Assembly: GCF_900104695.1 (NCBI RefSeq)
Contig: NZ_FNSW01000001.1
Span: 124,001-188,000, forward strand
Direction of reading: 5' to 3'
Source of the DNA: Paenibacillus sp. GP183
GTDB taxonomy: Bacteria; Bacillota; Bacilli; Paenibacillales; NBRC-103111
Length of the DNA stretch: 64,000 bases
The notes under the pieces are model-generated. The model did no database searches, had not been told where the DNA came from, and worked only from the letters and a program-made list of their open reading frames with translations. Below are positions 53,280 through 61,907 of this stretch, piece after piece (positions within the stretch are counted from its first letter, which is position 1; every line of letters begins with the position of its first letter). The position numbers were made by a program, and so were the translations under genes.

Positions 53280-54377
53280 ATGGGTAAAGCACGGTCCGCT
53301 CCGGACATTTGGATCATTATTACCACCTTGCTGCTTTTGACAATCGGCGTCATTATGGTGTACAGTGCGAGTGCAGTGCTTGCTTTTCACGAATTCGGCG
53401 ACTGGTATTATTATTTGAAGCGCCAGCTGCTATTTGCAGTACTCGGCGTTGTTGCCATGTTTTTTACGATGAATGTGGATTACTGGGTTTGGAAGAAATA
53501 CGCCAAGGCAGGATTATTCATTTGCCTGGGGCTCTTGATCATCGTGTTGATTCCCGGTTTGGGCGTCGTCAGAGGCGGAGCGAGAAGCTGGCTGGGCATA
53601 GGTGCATTTGGCATTCAGCCCTCTGAATTTATGAAGATCGGGATGATCCTGTTTTTGGCCAAATGGCTGTCGGAGGATCAAGCGAAGATTACCCGTTTTG
53701 TAAAAGGATTCTTGCCCCCTTTGGCACTTATGGGACTTGCCTTCGGATTGATTATGCTGCAGCCGGACCTGGGTACGGGAGTCGTGCTGATTGGAGCTTC
53801 GCTGCTGATCATTTATACGGCTGGAGCGAGAATTCTCCATCTTTCCTATTTTGCCATGCTGGGTTTGGCCGGTTTTGCAGGCTTAATTATTCAAGCGCCT
53901 TATCGGCTGCTTAGGATTACATCTTTTCTGGATCCATGGCAGGATCCTCTGGGGGCTGGGTATCAAGCCATTCAATCTCTCTATGCAATCGGTCCCGGAG
54001 GTTTAGTCGGGCTGGGGCTAGGAATGAGCCGACAAAAGTACAGCTATTTGCCGGAACCGCAAACCGATTTTATTTTCTCCATCATTGCCGAGGAGCTTGG
54101 TTTCTTTGGAGGTGGATTAGTCCTGCTGCTCTTCTCGTTTCTTGTCTGGAGAGGCATGAGAACAGCCATAACAGCCCCGGATACGTTCGGAAGCCTGGCA
54201 GCGGTGGGCATTATCGGCATGGTTGCCGTACAAGTCATTATTAACATCGGGGTCGTGATCGGCATGTTCCCTGTTACCGGAATCACACTTCCTTTAATCA
54301 GCGCAGGAGGTTCCTCCTTGACTTTAATGCTGACTTCCATTGGCATTTTACTTAATATATCCCGTTATTCGAGGTGA
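53280..54377 (+). CDS. spoVE: Stage V sporulation protein E / FtsW-type SEDS glycosyltransferase
   Basis: 365 residues, ten transmembrane segments. SEDS family: TIGVIMVYSASAVLAFHEFG, RSWLGIGAFGIQPSEFMKIG, GLGLGMSRQKYSYLPEPQTD and GMFPVTGITLPLISAGGSS. It polymerises lipid II with a class B PBP; by its position between murD and murG it is SpoVE, the spore-cortex partner of SpoVD, though a dual role as FtsW cannot be excluded because no other SEDS gene is in the window. GAGGTG at 53269-53274 favours ATG 53280 over GTG 53271. Confidence 0.92.
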   Translation: MGKARSAPDIWIIITTLLLLTIGVIMVYSASAVLAFHEFGDWYYYLKRQLLFAVLGVVAMFFTMNVDYWVWKKYAKAGLFICLGLLIIVLIPGLGVVRGGARSWLGIGAFGIQPSEFMKIGMILFLAKWLSEDQAKITRFVKGFLPPLALMGLAFGLIMLQPDLGTGVVLIGASLLIIYTAGARILHLSYFAMLGLAGFAGLIIQAPYRLLRITSFLDPWQDPLGAGYQAIQSLYAIGPGGLVGLGLGMSRQKYSYLPEPQTDFIFSIIAEELGFFGGGLVLLLFSFLVWRGMRTAITAPDTFGSLAAVGIIGMVAVQVIINIGVVIGMFPVTGITLPLISAGGSSLTLMLTSIGILLNISRYSR

Positions 54378-54383
54378 ACAGGA

Positions 54384-55454
54384 ATGAAAACCATCGTCTT
54401 TACCGGAGGAGGCTCAGCCGGGCATGTCACACCAAATTTGGCCCTTATGGCACGGCTGCAGCAGCTTGGCTGGAACATCCACTACATAGGATCGGCGACC
54501 GGTATTGAAAAAGATATCATTCAGCAGGAGCGCATTCCTTTCCACTCCATTTCATCCGGTAAGCTAAGAAGATATTTTGATTTGAAAAATTTCAAGGATC
54601 CTTTTAAAGTGTTAAAAGGCGTGTACGATTCTTATCAGCTGCTGCGGAGTATTAAGCCTGCCATTGTTTTCTCCAAAGGCGGGTTTGTTTCTGTGCCTGT
54701 AGTGCTCAGCAGCCGCATGAGGCGCATTCCCTCGATTATACATGAATCGGATATTACACCGGGGCTGGCCAATAAGCTGTCGATTCCTTTTGCCACCAAG
54801 GTATGTATCACTTTTCCCGAGACGATGCCGCTGATCCAAGGCCGGAAGGCTGTGTTAACAGGCGTTCCTATCCGTGAGAAGCTGAAGCTTGGGAGCAGAA
54901 TCAAAGGCCTGCAGTCATGTGGATTTCACAGCGAAAAGTCGGTCATTATGGTGATGGGCGGGAGCTTGGGATCACAAGTAATCAATAAAGCAGTACGAGA
55001 TAGTTTGCAAGATTTGCTTTCCCGTTATCAAATCGTGCATATTTGCGGAAAAGGGAATGTCGTAGGAGAGTTATTAGCTGCAAAGGGCTATAAGCAATTC
55101 GAATATGTTTCCGATGAGCTGCCTGATCTTATAGCGATGGCAGATATTGTCGTTTCCAGAGCGGGTTCTACCTCGATTTATGAATTTCTGGCGCTGGGCA
55201 AGCCTATGCTGCTCATTCCGTTAACCAAACAAGCAAGCCGTGGAGATCAGCTTTTAAATGCGGAATCCTTTGAAAAGTCAGGCTATGCACAGGTGCTGTT
55301 TGAAGAAGCGCTGACCAAAGATTCCTTGATTTCCAATGTAGATTCTTTATATGATAGGCGTGAAAGATATAAAGCCGCGATGTCCGCCCAGAACGGGAAC
55401 GATGCTGTCGAGGCCATAGTTCAATTAATTGAGACATACAGCTTGCCATCCTAA
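54384..55454 (+). CDS. murG: UDP-GlcNAc:lipid I N-acetylglucosaminyltransferase MurG
   Basis: 356 residues, two Rossmann-like domains (GT28). N-terminal TGGGSAGHVTPNLALMARLQ, middle GGFVSVPVVLSS and HESDITPGLANKL, C-terminal VMGGSLGSQVINKAV and the UDP-binding SRAGSTSIYEFLALGKPMLL. Forms lipid II at the inner membrane face. It begins 6 bases after spoVE, with GAGGTGAAC inside the end of that gene. Confidence 0.96.
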   Translation: MKTIVFTGGGSAGHVTPNLALMARLQQLGWNIHYIGSATGIEKDIIQQERIPFHSISSGKLRRYFDLKNFKDPFKVLKGVYDSYQLLRSIKPAIVFSKGGFVSVPVVLSSRMRRIPSIIHESDITPGLANKLSIPFATKVCITFPETMPLIQGRKAVLTGVPIREKLKLGSRIKGLQSCGFHSEKSVIMVMGGSLGSQVINKAVRDSLQDLLSRYQIVHICGKGNVVGELLAAKGYKQFEYVSDELPDLIAMADIVVSRAGSTSIYEFLALGKPMLLIPLTKQASRGDQLLNAESFEKSGYAQVLFEEALTKDSLISNVDSLYDRRERYKAAMSAQNGNDAVEAIVQLIETYSLPS

Positions 55455-55566
55455 GAGAGACTGGAGTGAATAGGCGTTTGTCACACTCTATCCGCTTTTA
55501 CATAAACTACACTATAACCGTGACACACACCTATGGCTATATGCAGCGTGTGAAGGAGGTTTTCCC

Positions 55567-56472
55567 ATGGAGCAGATAATCTCTGACCTGCAAGCGGCAG
55601 GTATTGGAGAAATAAGGCAGAATGAATCGCTAGCCCTCCATACGACTTGGAAAATCGGAGGGCCTGCCGATGTATTCGTTATCCCCAGGGACAAAGAACA
55701 ACTGGTATCTCTAATTCGGATTCTCTATCTTCATGGCACCCCATGGATGGTTATCGGACGGGGATCCAATTTATTGGTCGCTGATAAAGGCATACGTGGC
55801 GTTGTCATCAAGCTGGGCGATGCTCTGGAATCCTTGCGCTTTGAGGGTACGGATGTGTATGCCGGTGCTGCTTATTCGTTGATCAAGCTGTCTGTTCTTG
55901 CCGCCAAGGAGGGCTTAACGGGTCTTGAATTCGCCGGAGGTATTCCAGGCTCTGTGGGAGGCGCCATCTACATGAATGCGGGTGCCCATGGTTCGGATAT
56001 GTCGCGCATACTTAAGCGGGCTGAAGTCATTTTGGACACGGGTGAATTGGTCACCATGCAAGCGGAGGAATTTCACTATGCGTACCGGCATTCCATTCTT
56101 CAACAGCAGCGGGGAATCGTGACGGAGGCCGTTTTTGAACTCGAACACGGGGACCGTACAGAGATAGCTGGAGCGATGGCGGCTTATAAAGACCGCAGGC
56201 TGAGAACACAGCCGTTGCAGGTTCCTTGCGCAGGCAGCGTTTTTCGCAATCCAGAAAACCACCATGCCGCCAAGCTGATCGAAGAAGCAGGATTGAAGGG
56301 AATGCGTGTTGGCGGAGCTGAAGTATCCCCAATGCATGCCAATTTCATCGTGAACACAGGAAATGCTACAGCCGTTGACGTGCTTACCCTCATACAAGAA
56401 GTACAACGTATCATCCTTGATCAAACAGGGATTACGCTGGTACCTGAGATCTTGGTGGCGGGTGAGAGGTAA
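55567..56472 (+). CDS. murB: UDP-N-acetylenolpyruvoylglucosamine reductase MurB
   Basis: 301 residues, FAD-dependent. HTTWKIGGPADVFVIP, the FAD motif IGRGSNLLVADKGIRGVVI, GLEFAGGIPGSVGGAIYMNAG and the catalytic PCAGSVFRNP. It reduces the enolpyruvyl group to form UDP-MurNAc. The length is that of the short Gram-positive type. GAAGGAGG precedes the ATG. 112 bases separate it from murG. Confidence 0.96.
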   Translation: MEQIISDLQAAGIGEIRQNESLALHTTWKIGGPADVFVIPRDKEQLVSLIRILYLHGTPWMVIGRGSNLLVADKGIRGVVIKLGDALESLRFEGTDVYAGAAYSLIKLSVLAAKEGLTGLEFAGGIPGSVGGAIYMNAGAHGSDMSRILKRAEVILDTGELVTMQAEEFHYAYRHSILQQQRGIVTEAVFELEHGDRTEIAGAMAAYKDRRLRTQPLQVPCAGSVFRNPENHHAAKLIEEAGLKGMRVGGAEVSPMHANFIVNTGNATAVDVLTLIQEVQRIILDQTGITLVPEILVAGER

Positions 56473-56487
56473 ATCGGAGGTGGAACA

Positions 56488-57744
56488 TTGGAGAAGCTGG
56501 TTATCGAAGGTGGAAGATCTCTCTCGGGAGCCATCCAGATACACGGCGCGAAAAACGCCGCATTGCCTATTTTGGCGGCATGCATCATGACTGGCGGTAC
56601 CTACACGCTGGGCAACGTTCCGAGTCTGCTCGATATCGATGTGATGCTGCAGATTCTTCGCGCGCTCGGCTGCCGCGCGGAGCAGCAAGGCGAATTCATT
56701 ACCGTTCATACCAGGACCGCACATTCTTCGCATATCCCGGAAGAGCTGATGGGTCAAATGCGTTCCTCGATTTTTCTTATGGGTCCTCTGCTATCCAGAT
56801 TCGGCAGTGTGACAGTCTACCAACCGGGGGGCTGTGCTATCGGAGATCGCAAGATCGACCTGCATCTCAGAGGGCTTCAAGCATTGGGGGCGAACATAAC
56901 AGAAACCGGCAACAAAATCGTTTGTACCGCGGAGAGGCTTCGCGGAGCAGAGATCATGCTTGATTTACCGAGTGTGGGCGCAACAGAGAATATCATGATG
57001 GCCGCCGTTATGGCGGAGGGCGTGACCTCACTTTATAACGCAGCCAGAGAACCGGAAATTCAAGATTTGCAAAACTTCCTGAACACCATGGGCGCTGATA
57101 TTATCGGTGCAGGAACAGACACGATTACCATAAAAGGCGTACCATCATTAATCCCTTGCTCTTATCGCATCATCCCGGATCGGATCGTAGCCGGTACCTT
57201 CCTAGTTGCTGCTGCCATCACGAAAGGCAGTATTAGTCTGGAAAGAGTAAACCCCTCCCATTTGACAGCTGTGATACACATACTGAGGCGTGCAGGTGTT
57301 CAAATCATCATTGACGGTGATATAATACATGTAAGCAATCCGGCTCGTGCCAAGGCTGTGGAGCGAATTGTCACATCACCCCACCCGGCGTTTCCAACTG
57401 ATCTGCAATCTCAAGTCATGGTGCTGCTTTCTCTGGCAGACGGATTAAGTATAATGAAAGAAACGGTATTTGAAGGTAGATTCAAGCATGTGGATGAGCT
57501 TAGCCGCATGGGAGCTGACATCCGCGTAGATTTAAACTCCGCTTTTATCCGCGGCGTTCCGCGTCTTTACGGAGCGACCGTAGAAGCGACTGATTTGCGT
57601 GCCGGCGCCGCATTGGTCATTGCCGGATTGGCAGCCCATGGCACGACGACCGTTGAGCAGATCCATCATATCGATAGAGGGTATGATAGAATTGAGAAGA
57701 TGCTGACTCAATTAGGAGCATCCATCGTCCGGCAATACGCCTAA
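56488..57744 (+). CDS. murA: UDP-N-acetylglucosamine 1-carboxyvinyltransferase MurA
   Basis: 418 residues. First committed step of peptidoglycan synthesis, the target of fosfomycin. EPT fold with VIEGGRSLSGAIQIHGAKNA at the N-terminus and the catalytic C116 in PGGCAIGDRKIDLHL; the cysteine implies fosfomycin sensitivity at the enzyme level. Start TTG 56488 with CGGAGGTGG upstream. B. subtilis has its murA genes outside the dcw cluster; here it follows murB. Confidence 0.95.
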   Translation: MEKLVIEGGRSLSGAIQIHGAKNAALPILAACIMTGGTYTLGNVPSLLDIDVMLQILRALGCRAEQQGEFITVHTRTAHSSHIPEELMGQMRSSIFLMGPLLSRFGSVTVYQPGGCAIGDRKIDLHLRGLQALGANITETGNKIVCTAERLRGAEIMLDLPSVGATENIMMAAVMAEGVTSLYNAAREPEIQDLQNFLNTMGADIIGAGTDTITIKGVPSLIPCSYRIIPDRIVAGTFLVAAAITKGSISLERVNPSHLTAVIHILRRAGVQIIIDGDIIHVSNPARAKAVERIVTSPHPAFPTDLQSQVMVLLSLADGLSIMKETVFEGRFKHVDELSRMGADIRVDLNSAFIRGVPRLYGATVEATDLRAGAALVIAGLAAHGTTTVEQIHHIDRGYDRIEKMLTQLGASIVRQYA

Positions 57745-57772
57745 CTGGAATTAAGCAGCCATAATAAGCCAC

Positions 57773-57802
57773 GCCTCTCTTGCTGCACAAAGCAAGGGAG
57801 GC
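57773..57802 (+). terminator. Hairpin after murA
   Basis: GCCTCTCTTGCT pairs with AGCAAGGGAGGC (one T-G pair) around GCACAA, followed by ACATTATTATATTT. The T-tract is poor; it may attenuate rather than stop transcription into divIB. Confidence 0.6.
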
Positions 57803-57823
57803 ACATTATTATATTTGGAAATT

Positions 57824-57952
57824 AGCTTACGATGCCAGTTTGTTCGTATTAAGCATTGCATGCTTAGTCTTTCTCACAAACTCAAGTTTAAGCTTACGAT
57901 GCCAGTTTGTTCGTATTAAGCATTGCATGCTTAATTTAATTCTCACAAACTC
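57824..57952. repeat. Tandem duplicated 67-bp palindromic element upstream of divIB
   Basis: Two copies with a 67-bp period. The first 43 bases of each (57824-57866 and 57891-57933) are identical, and both end in TCTCACAAACTC. Inside each copy TTAAGCAT-TGC-ATGCTTA(A) is a palindrome, and an outer pair AGTTTGT/ACAAACT brackets it, so each copy can fold into a nested hairpin. The second copy ends 3 bases before the divIB ribosome binding site. Confidence 0.93.
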
Positions 57953-57968
57953 TTAGGTGGTGCCCATC

Positions 57969-58826
57969 TTGCCGGAAGACCAGAAAGTACCTCCCTTGCC
58001 AAAACCGCCTGCCCGCCCGCGTTCCAATCGCAAGCTGCTGGCTTTTCTAATTTTATTTTTTGTTACAGTGCTGGTGATTTTATTTTTTCGATCCTCACTC
58101 AGCCGAATTGACGAAATTCAGATTGAGGGCATAGAGCTCATTCCCAAAGAGGTTGTTGGACAAGCTGCTGCTCTTGTACCGGGGGACAGTTTTTTTGCGA
58201 CAAGCGGGACAACCATCGAGAATCGGGTGAAGAGCTTGCCGATGATCAAGTCCGTTAAGGTTACCAAGCACTTTCCGGGCGTGCTGCACATCCAGGTTCA
58301 GGAATTTCCCAAGGTGGCCTTTCAATTCACTGCCGTTGGCAAGACACAGGCTGTTTTGGCCGATGGAACAAGCATCGATTTACCCCCTGGAGACGTTCCT
58401 ATCGATCGGCCTATCCTTAGCGGTTGGACAGATAATGATCCGAACAAGAAACAGCTCTGCAAGGTGCTGGGGGAGATCCAGGCCGTTGCGCTGTCTGACA
58501 TATCGGAAATCAAGCCGGATCCATCCGAATCTTATCCCGATAAAATCAAAATATACACCAGATCCCAATTCGAGGTATATACAACCATTGGCTATTTTCC
58601 GGATAAAATTGATAATCTGCCAGCTTACATTGCCACATTAAAAGAAAATAATGTTTCAAAGGGAGTCATTAAAATGCTGGAAGTGGACAACCATGCCCCC
58701 TTTCAATTGGAGCAGGATAAATCGAGCAGCGACACTAAAGCAACTCCCGTTCCGAGCGCAACACCCAAAGCCACTCCCAAACCAACACCGAAATCAACTC
58801 CCAAAGATACGAGCAAGACAAATTAA
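57969..58826 (+). CDS. divIB: Cell division protein DivIB/FtsQ
   Basis: 285 residues from TTG 57969, chosen because AGGTGG at 57955-57960 is 8 bases upstream (in-frame GTG codons at 57957 and 57960 fall on that site). Cytoplasmic Pro/Lys/Arg-rich head, one transmembrane helix (LLAFLILFFVTVLVILFF), a POTRA domain (IQIEGIELIPKEVVGQAAAL, KSVKVTKHFPGVLHIQVQEF) and a beta domain. The tail is a Thr-Pro-Lys repeat. It is part of the septal DivIB-DivIC-FtsL complex. Confidence 0.92.
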   Translation: MPEDQKVPPLPKPPARPRSNRKLLAFLILFFVTVLVILFFRSSLSRIDEIQIEGIELIPKEVVGQAAALVPGDSFFATSGTTIENRVKSLPMIKSVKVTKHFPGVLHIQVQEFPKVAFQFTAVGKTQAVLADGTSIDLPPGDVPIDRPILSGWTDNDPNKKQLCKVLGEIQAVALSDISEIKPDPSESYPDKIKIYTRSQFEVYTTIGYFPDKIDNLPAYIATLKENNVSKGVIKMLEVDNHAPFQLEQDKSSSDTKATPVPSATPKATPKPTPKSTPKDTSKTN

Positions 58827-59160
58827 TAAAAAAACGAGAGTTGGACTACTCTTTCCTTGTAAATAGTGTTAAAATTAGTTTCATGGTTACTTGGTAGAGT
58901 CTACTAGAATCGCGATATATGTGGCAATGATTATTAGATGAGATAATCCTCTATCGAGGTCATTCGAAGATGAGCGACCGCGTTTAAAGGTAGGTTTATT
59001 CGCCAATAAGAAAGTCTATTTCGGAGATTCGAAATGTTATACTTCTTATGTGGTAAAAAAAATGTAGAAAAAAGAGGGAAAATAGGTGTTGTGTTGAATA
59101 AGTACAGAAGTATCTGTGGACAACTCAATTATTTACCAAGTTACAGGAGGTGCCAAGGGC
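58827..59160. other. Intergenic region divIB-ftsA (334 bp), regulatory
   Basis: No gene is visible. A small hairpin AGAGT/ACTCT followed by TTCC lies at 58837-58855. TTGGTA (58891) with GATATA (58914) and TATACT (59038) are weak SigA-type matches. The best signal is the SigH-like promoter at 59073-59099. The ftsA ribosome binding site AGGAGGTG is at 59145-59152. Confidence 0.55.
59073..59099 (+). promoter_or_regulatory. SigH-like promoter of ftsAZ
   Basis: -35-like AGGGAAA at 59075-59081 (consensus RnAGGAwWW, one mismatch) and -10 GTTGAAT at 59093-59099 (consensus RnnGAAT) with an 11-bp spacer. B. subtilis ftsAZ has a SigH promoter that raises FtsZ at sporulation onset. Confidence 0.5.
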
Positions 59161-60417
59161 TTGAGCAACAATGACATCATTGTTAGTTTGGACATCGGTA
59201 CATCCAAGGTTCGTGCTATTATTGGGGAAGTTGTGAACGGAACCATTAATATAATTGGCGTAGGATCTGCCGACTCAGAGGGTATTCGTAAAGGTGCTAT
59301 AGTTGACATTGATCAAACGGTTCAGTCCATTCGGAGTGCAATTGATCATGCAGAGCGTATGGTGGGTTTACAAATATCCGAGGTTTACGTAGGAATTACT
59401 GGAAATCATATCACTCTTCAATCCAGCCATGGCGTAGTTGCGGTATCTAATGAAGATCGTGAAATTGGTGAAGAGGATATTGAACGCGTCATTCAAGCGG
59501 CAAGAGTCATTGCATTACCTCCCGAGCGTGAAATCATTGGAGTTGTACCCAAGCAATATTTGGTTGACGGGCAAGAAGGAATTAACGATCCCCGCGGTAT
59601 GATTGGTGTACGATTGGAAGTGGAAGCTACCATTATCACCGGAGCCAAAACCGGTATACATAACTTGCTCCGAGTTGTGGAGAAGTCTGAACTCAAAGTA
59701 TCGGGCCTCATTTTGATGTCTCTGGCATCTGGCGGCCTCGCTCTATCGAAAGATGAGAAAGCGATCGGTACAGTACTTGTTGATGTTGGTGCCGGAGCCA
59801 CCACAATAGCCGTCTTCGAGCAAGGAAATCTCACCGCTACTTCCACACTTCCCATAGGTGGCGAGTACATCACCAACGATATCGCCATCGGTCTAAGAAC
59901 CCAAATGGAAATCGCTGAGAAAATTAAACTTAAATTCGGCTGTGCCTCCATTGAGGACTCTGCCGCTGATCAAGTATTCAAAGTAACCAGAATCGGCAGC
60001 AATGTTGATAAAGAGTTTTCACAGGTGGATTTAGCCAACATTATTGAACCGCGTGTTCAAGAAATATTCGAGCTCATCCGTGCTGAAGTTCATCGTTTGG
60101 GCTATGGCGATTTGCCCGGTGGTTATGTGCTTACAGGAGGAACTGTGACAATGCCGGGTATGCTGACCGTAGCACAAGCTGAGCTTATGACTTCTGTGCG
60201 CATTGCCGTGCCGGATTTTATAGGTGTGAGAGACCCTTCTTATACCAGTGGTGTCGGCATTATTCAATTTGTTTCCAAATACTTGAGAAGCCGACAGCCA
60301 GGATCCAGTTTTTCGAAAAAGCAAGCGGTTAAAGCGCCAACCAAGAAATCTTCGGCCAGCGAGTCCAGACCCGGATTTTTCGAACGGATCAAAAACTTTT
60401 TCAGTGAGTTTATTTAG
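59161..60417 (+). CDS. ftsA: Cell division protein FtsA
   Basis: 418 residues from TTG 59161 (MSNNDIIVSLDIGTSKVRAI); AGGAGGTG upstream rules for this over GTG 59116. Actin-like ATPase: phosphate-1 VSLDIGTSKV, SHUMP domain 1C, phosphate-2 VLVDVGAGATTIAVFEQGNL, adenosine motif GYVLTGGTVTMPG. The C-terminal amphipathic helix FFERIKNFFSEFI tethers FtsZ polymers to the membrane. Confidence 0.96.
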   Translation: MSNNDIIVSLDIGTSKVRAIIGEVVNGTINIIGVGSADSEGIRKGAIVDIDQTVQSIRSAIDHAERMVGLQISEVYVGITGNHITLQSSHGVVAVSNEDREIGEEDIERVIQAARVIALPPEREIIGVVPKQYLVDGQEGINDPRGMIGVRLEVEATIITGAKTGIHNLLRVVEKSELKVSGLILMSLASGGLALSKDEKAIGTVLVDVGAGATTIAVFEQGNLTATSTLPIGGEYITNDIAIGLRTQMEIAEKIKLKFGCASIEDSAADQVFKVTRIGSNVDKEFSQVDLANIIEPRVQEIFELIRAEVHRLGYGDLPGGYVLTGGTVTMPGMLTVAQAELMTSVRIAVPDFIGVRDPSYTSGVGIIQFVSKYLRSRQPGSSFSKKQAVKAPTKKSSASESRPGFFERIKNFFSEFI

Positions 60418-60501
60418 GCCCGCAAGTAGGTAAGGGATTGAACCTGCCGAGCACAACATTAAAATTTGCTAATGAAGCAAAGTTAGGGGGATAACACTCA
60501 C

Positions 60502-61641
60502 ATGTTTGAATACGATATGGATACGGACCATTTGGCTCAGATAAAAGTAATCGGCGTAGGCGGTGGCGGCAGCAATGCCGTGAATCGCATGATTGAGAAC
60601 GGAGTAAAAGGTGTCGAGTTTATTACGGTAAACACCGATGCACAGGCTTTGCACCTTTCCAAGTCCGAGCATAAGCTGCAAATTGGCGATAAGCTGACTC
60701 GCGGACTCGGTGCCGGCGCTAATCCGGAAGTAGGCAAGAAAGCTGCCGAAGAATCCAAAGAGCTCATCATGAATACACTTCGTGGTGCTGACATGGTATT
60801 CGTCACTGCAGGTATGGGCGGAGGAACGGGCACTGGTGCCGCTCCGGTCATTGCAGAAATCGCCAAAGAATGCGGCGCCTTGACGGTAGGCGTTGTTACG
60901 CGTCCATTCACTTTTGAAGGCCGCAAGCGCGCTATGCAAGCTGATATCGGCATTGCGGCGCTTAAGGAAAAAGTGGACACGCTGATCGTCATCCCGAATG
61001 ATCGCTTGCTTGAAATTGTTGATAAAAAAACTCCAATGCTGGAAGCTTTCCGCGAAGCGGATAATGTGCTTCGTCAAGGTGTACAAGGCATTTCGGATTT
61101 GATCGCGGTTCCGGGCTTAATTAACCTGGACTTTGCCGATGTCAAAACGATCATGACTGAACGCGGATCCGCATTGATGGGAATCGGTGTGGCTACAGGT
61201 GAGAATCGTGCAGCGGAAGCGGCGAAGAAAGCCATCATGAGCCCGCTGCTGGAGACTTCTATTGACGGAGCTCGCGGCGTACTGATGAACATTACCGGCG
61301 GAGCTAACCTCAGCTTGTATGAAGTGAATGAAGCCGCAGATATCGTGGCTTCCGCTTCCGATCTGGAGGTCAACATGATTTTCGGCGCTGTGATAAACGA
61401 AAACTTGAAGGAAGAAATCATGGTAACCGTGATCGCAACAGGCTTTGAGCATAAGCCTGCGGCTCAACAGCAGCCTCGTCGTCCTGTGCCGGGCCAATCT
61501 TCTCAGCCGCAGCAACCCGCAGAAACAGCGGCATCCGATAATCGCCTTAATAACCTGAGGCCTTTTGGCAGCCAGCCGAGCAGTGATCAGTTGGATATCC
61601 CAACCTTCCTGCGTAATCGCGGGCGCAATACCGACAAGTAA
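60502..61641 (+). CDS. ftsZ: Cell division GTPase FtsZ
   Basis: 379 residues. Tubulin signature [18 protein letters not shown] in the GTP-binding domain, N-terminal [18 protein letters not shown]7 loop [11 protein letters not shown], and after a Gln/Pro-rich linker the conserved C-terminal peptide [13 protein letters not shown] that binds FtsA, SepF and EzrA. It forms the Z-ring. GTTAGGGGG precedes the ATG. A strong terminator follows. Confidence 0.98.
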   Translation: MFEYDMDTDHLAQIKVIGVGGGGSNAVNRMIENGVKGVEFITVNTDAQALHLSKSEHKLQIGDKLTRGLGAGANPEVGKKAAEESKELIMNTLRGADMVFVTAGMGGGTGTGAAPVIAEIAKECGALTVGVVTRPFTFEGRKRAMQADIGIAALKEKVDTLIVIPNDRLLEIVDKKTPMLEAFREADNVLRQGVQGISDLIAVPGLINLDFADVKTIMTERGSALMGIGVATGENRAAEAAKKAIMSPLLETSIDGARGVLMNITGGANLSLYEVNEAADIVASASDLEVNMIFGAVINENLKEEIMVTVIATGFEHKPAAQQQPRRPVPGQSSQPQQPAETAASDNRLNNLRPFGSQPSSDQLDIPTFLRNRGRNTDK

Positions 61642-61668
61642 GCCAATCTAAAACTCAAATCTATGAAG

Positions 61669-61704
61669 CCAGAGCTCTGCATGCTGCAGAGTCTCTGGTT
61701 TTTT
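61669..61704 (+). terminator. Intrinsic terminator after ftsZ
   Basis: CCAGAG and TCTGCA pair with TGCAGA and CTCTGG, with a one-base versus two-base internal bulge and a TGC loop, followed by six T. It ends the dcw transcript before spoIIGA. Confidence 0.88.
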
Positions 61705-61812
61705 GCGTTGATAGGCTTCGCATCGATCATGACAGACGCGCTCATCATCCAGGACGGCGTTACCGTTTCTCCTTGGATTTACTGGGGTCTGCTCCTCTTA
61801 TACCAAACAGGA

Positions 61813-61879
61813 ATTGACAAAAAAAGTTGCAAGCTTCCGGCATGTTTAGACAGACTTTGAAATATGATTCTAATATACT
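61813..61879 (+). promoter_or_regulatory. Spo0A-type promoter of spoIIGA-sigE
   Basis: -35 TAGACA at 61846-61851 and -10 TATACT at 61874-61879 are 22 bp apart, the unusual spacing known for B. subtilis spoIIG. TTAGACA (61845-61851) differs in one base from the inverse 0A box TTCGACA and overlaps the -35; ATTGACA (61813-61819) is a second, weaker match. Confidence 0.55.
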
Positions 61880-61907
61880 GATTTAGAGCCGCCGGGGGGT
61901 GAGGGAC

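Noticed and set aside
57824-57952. Interpretation of the two 67-bp repeats as a CRISPR array
   Set aside because: Only two copies, the repeat is far longer than its spacer, there is no cas gene nearby and the spacer-like part is itself partly conserved.
61663-61860. 65-codon frame between ftsZ and spoIIGA with one hydrophobic segment
   Set aside because: Its first codons are the ftsZ terminator hairpin and its end covers the spoIIGA promoter; no ribosome binding site.
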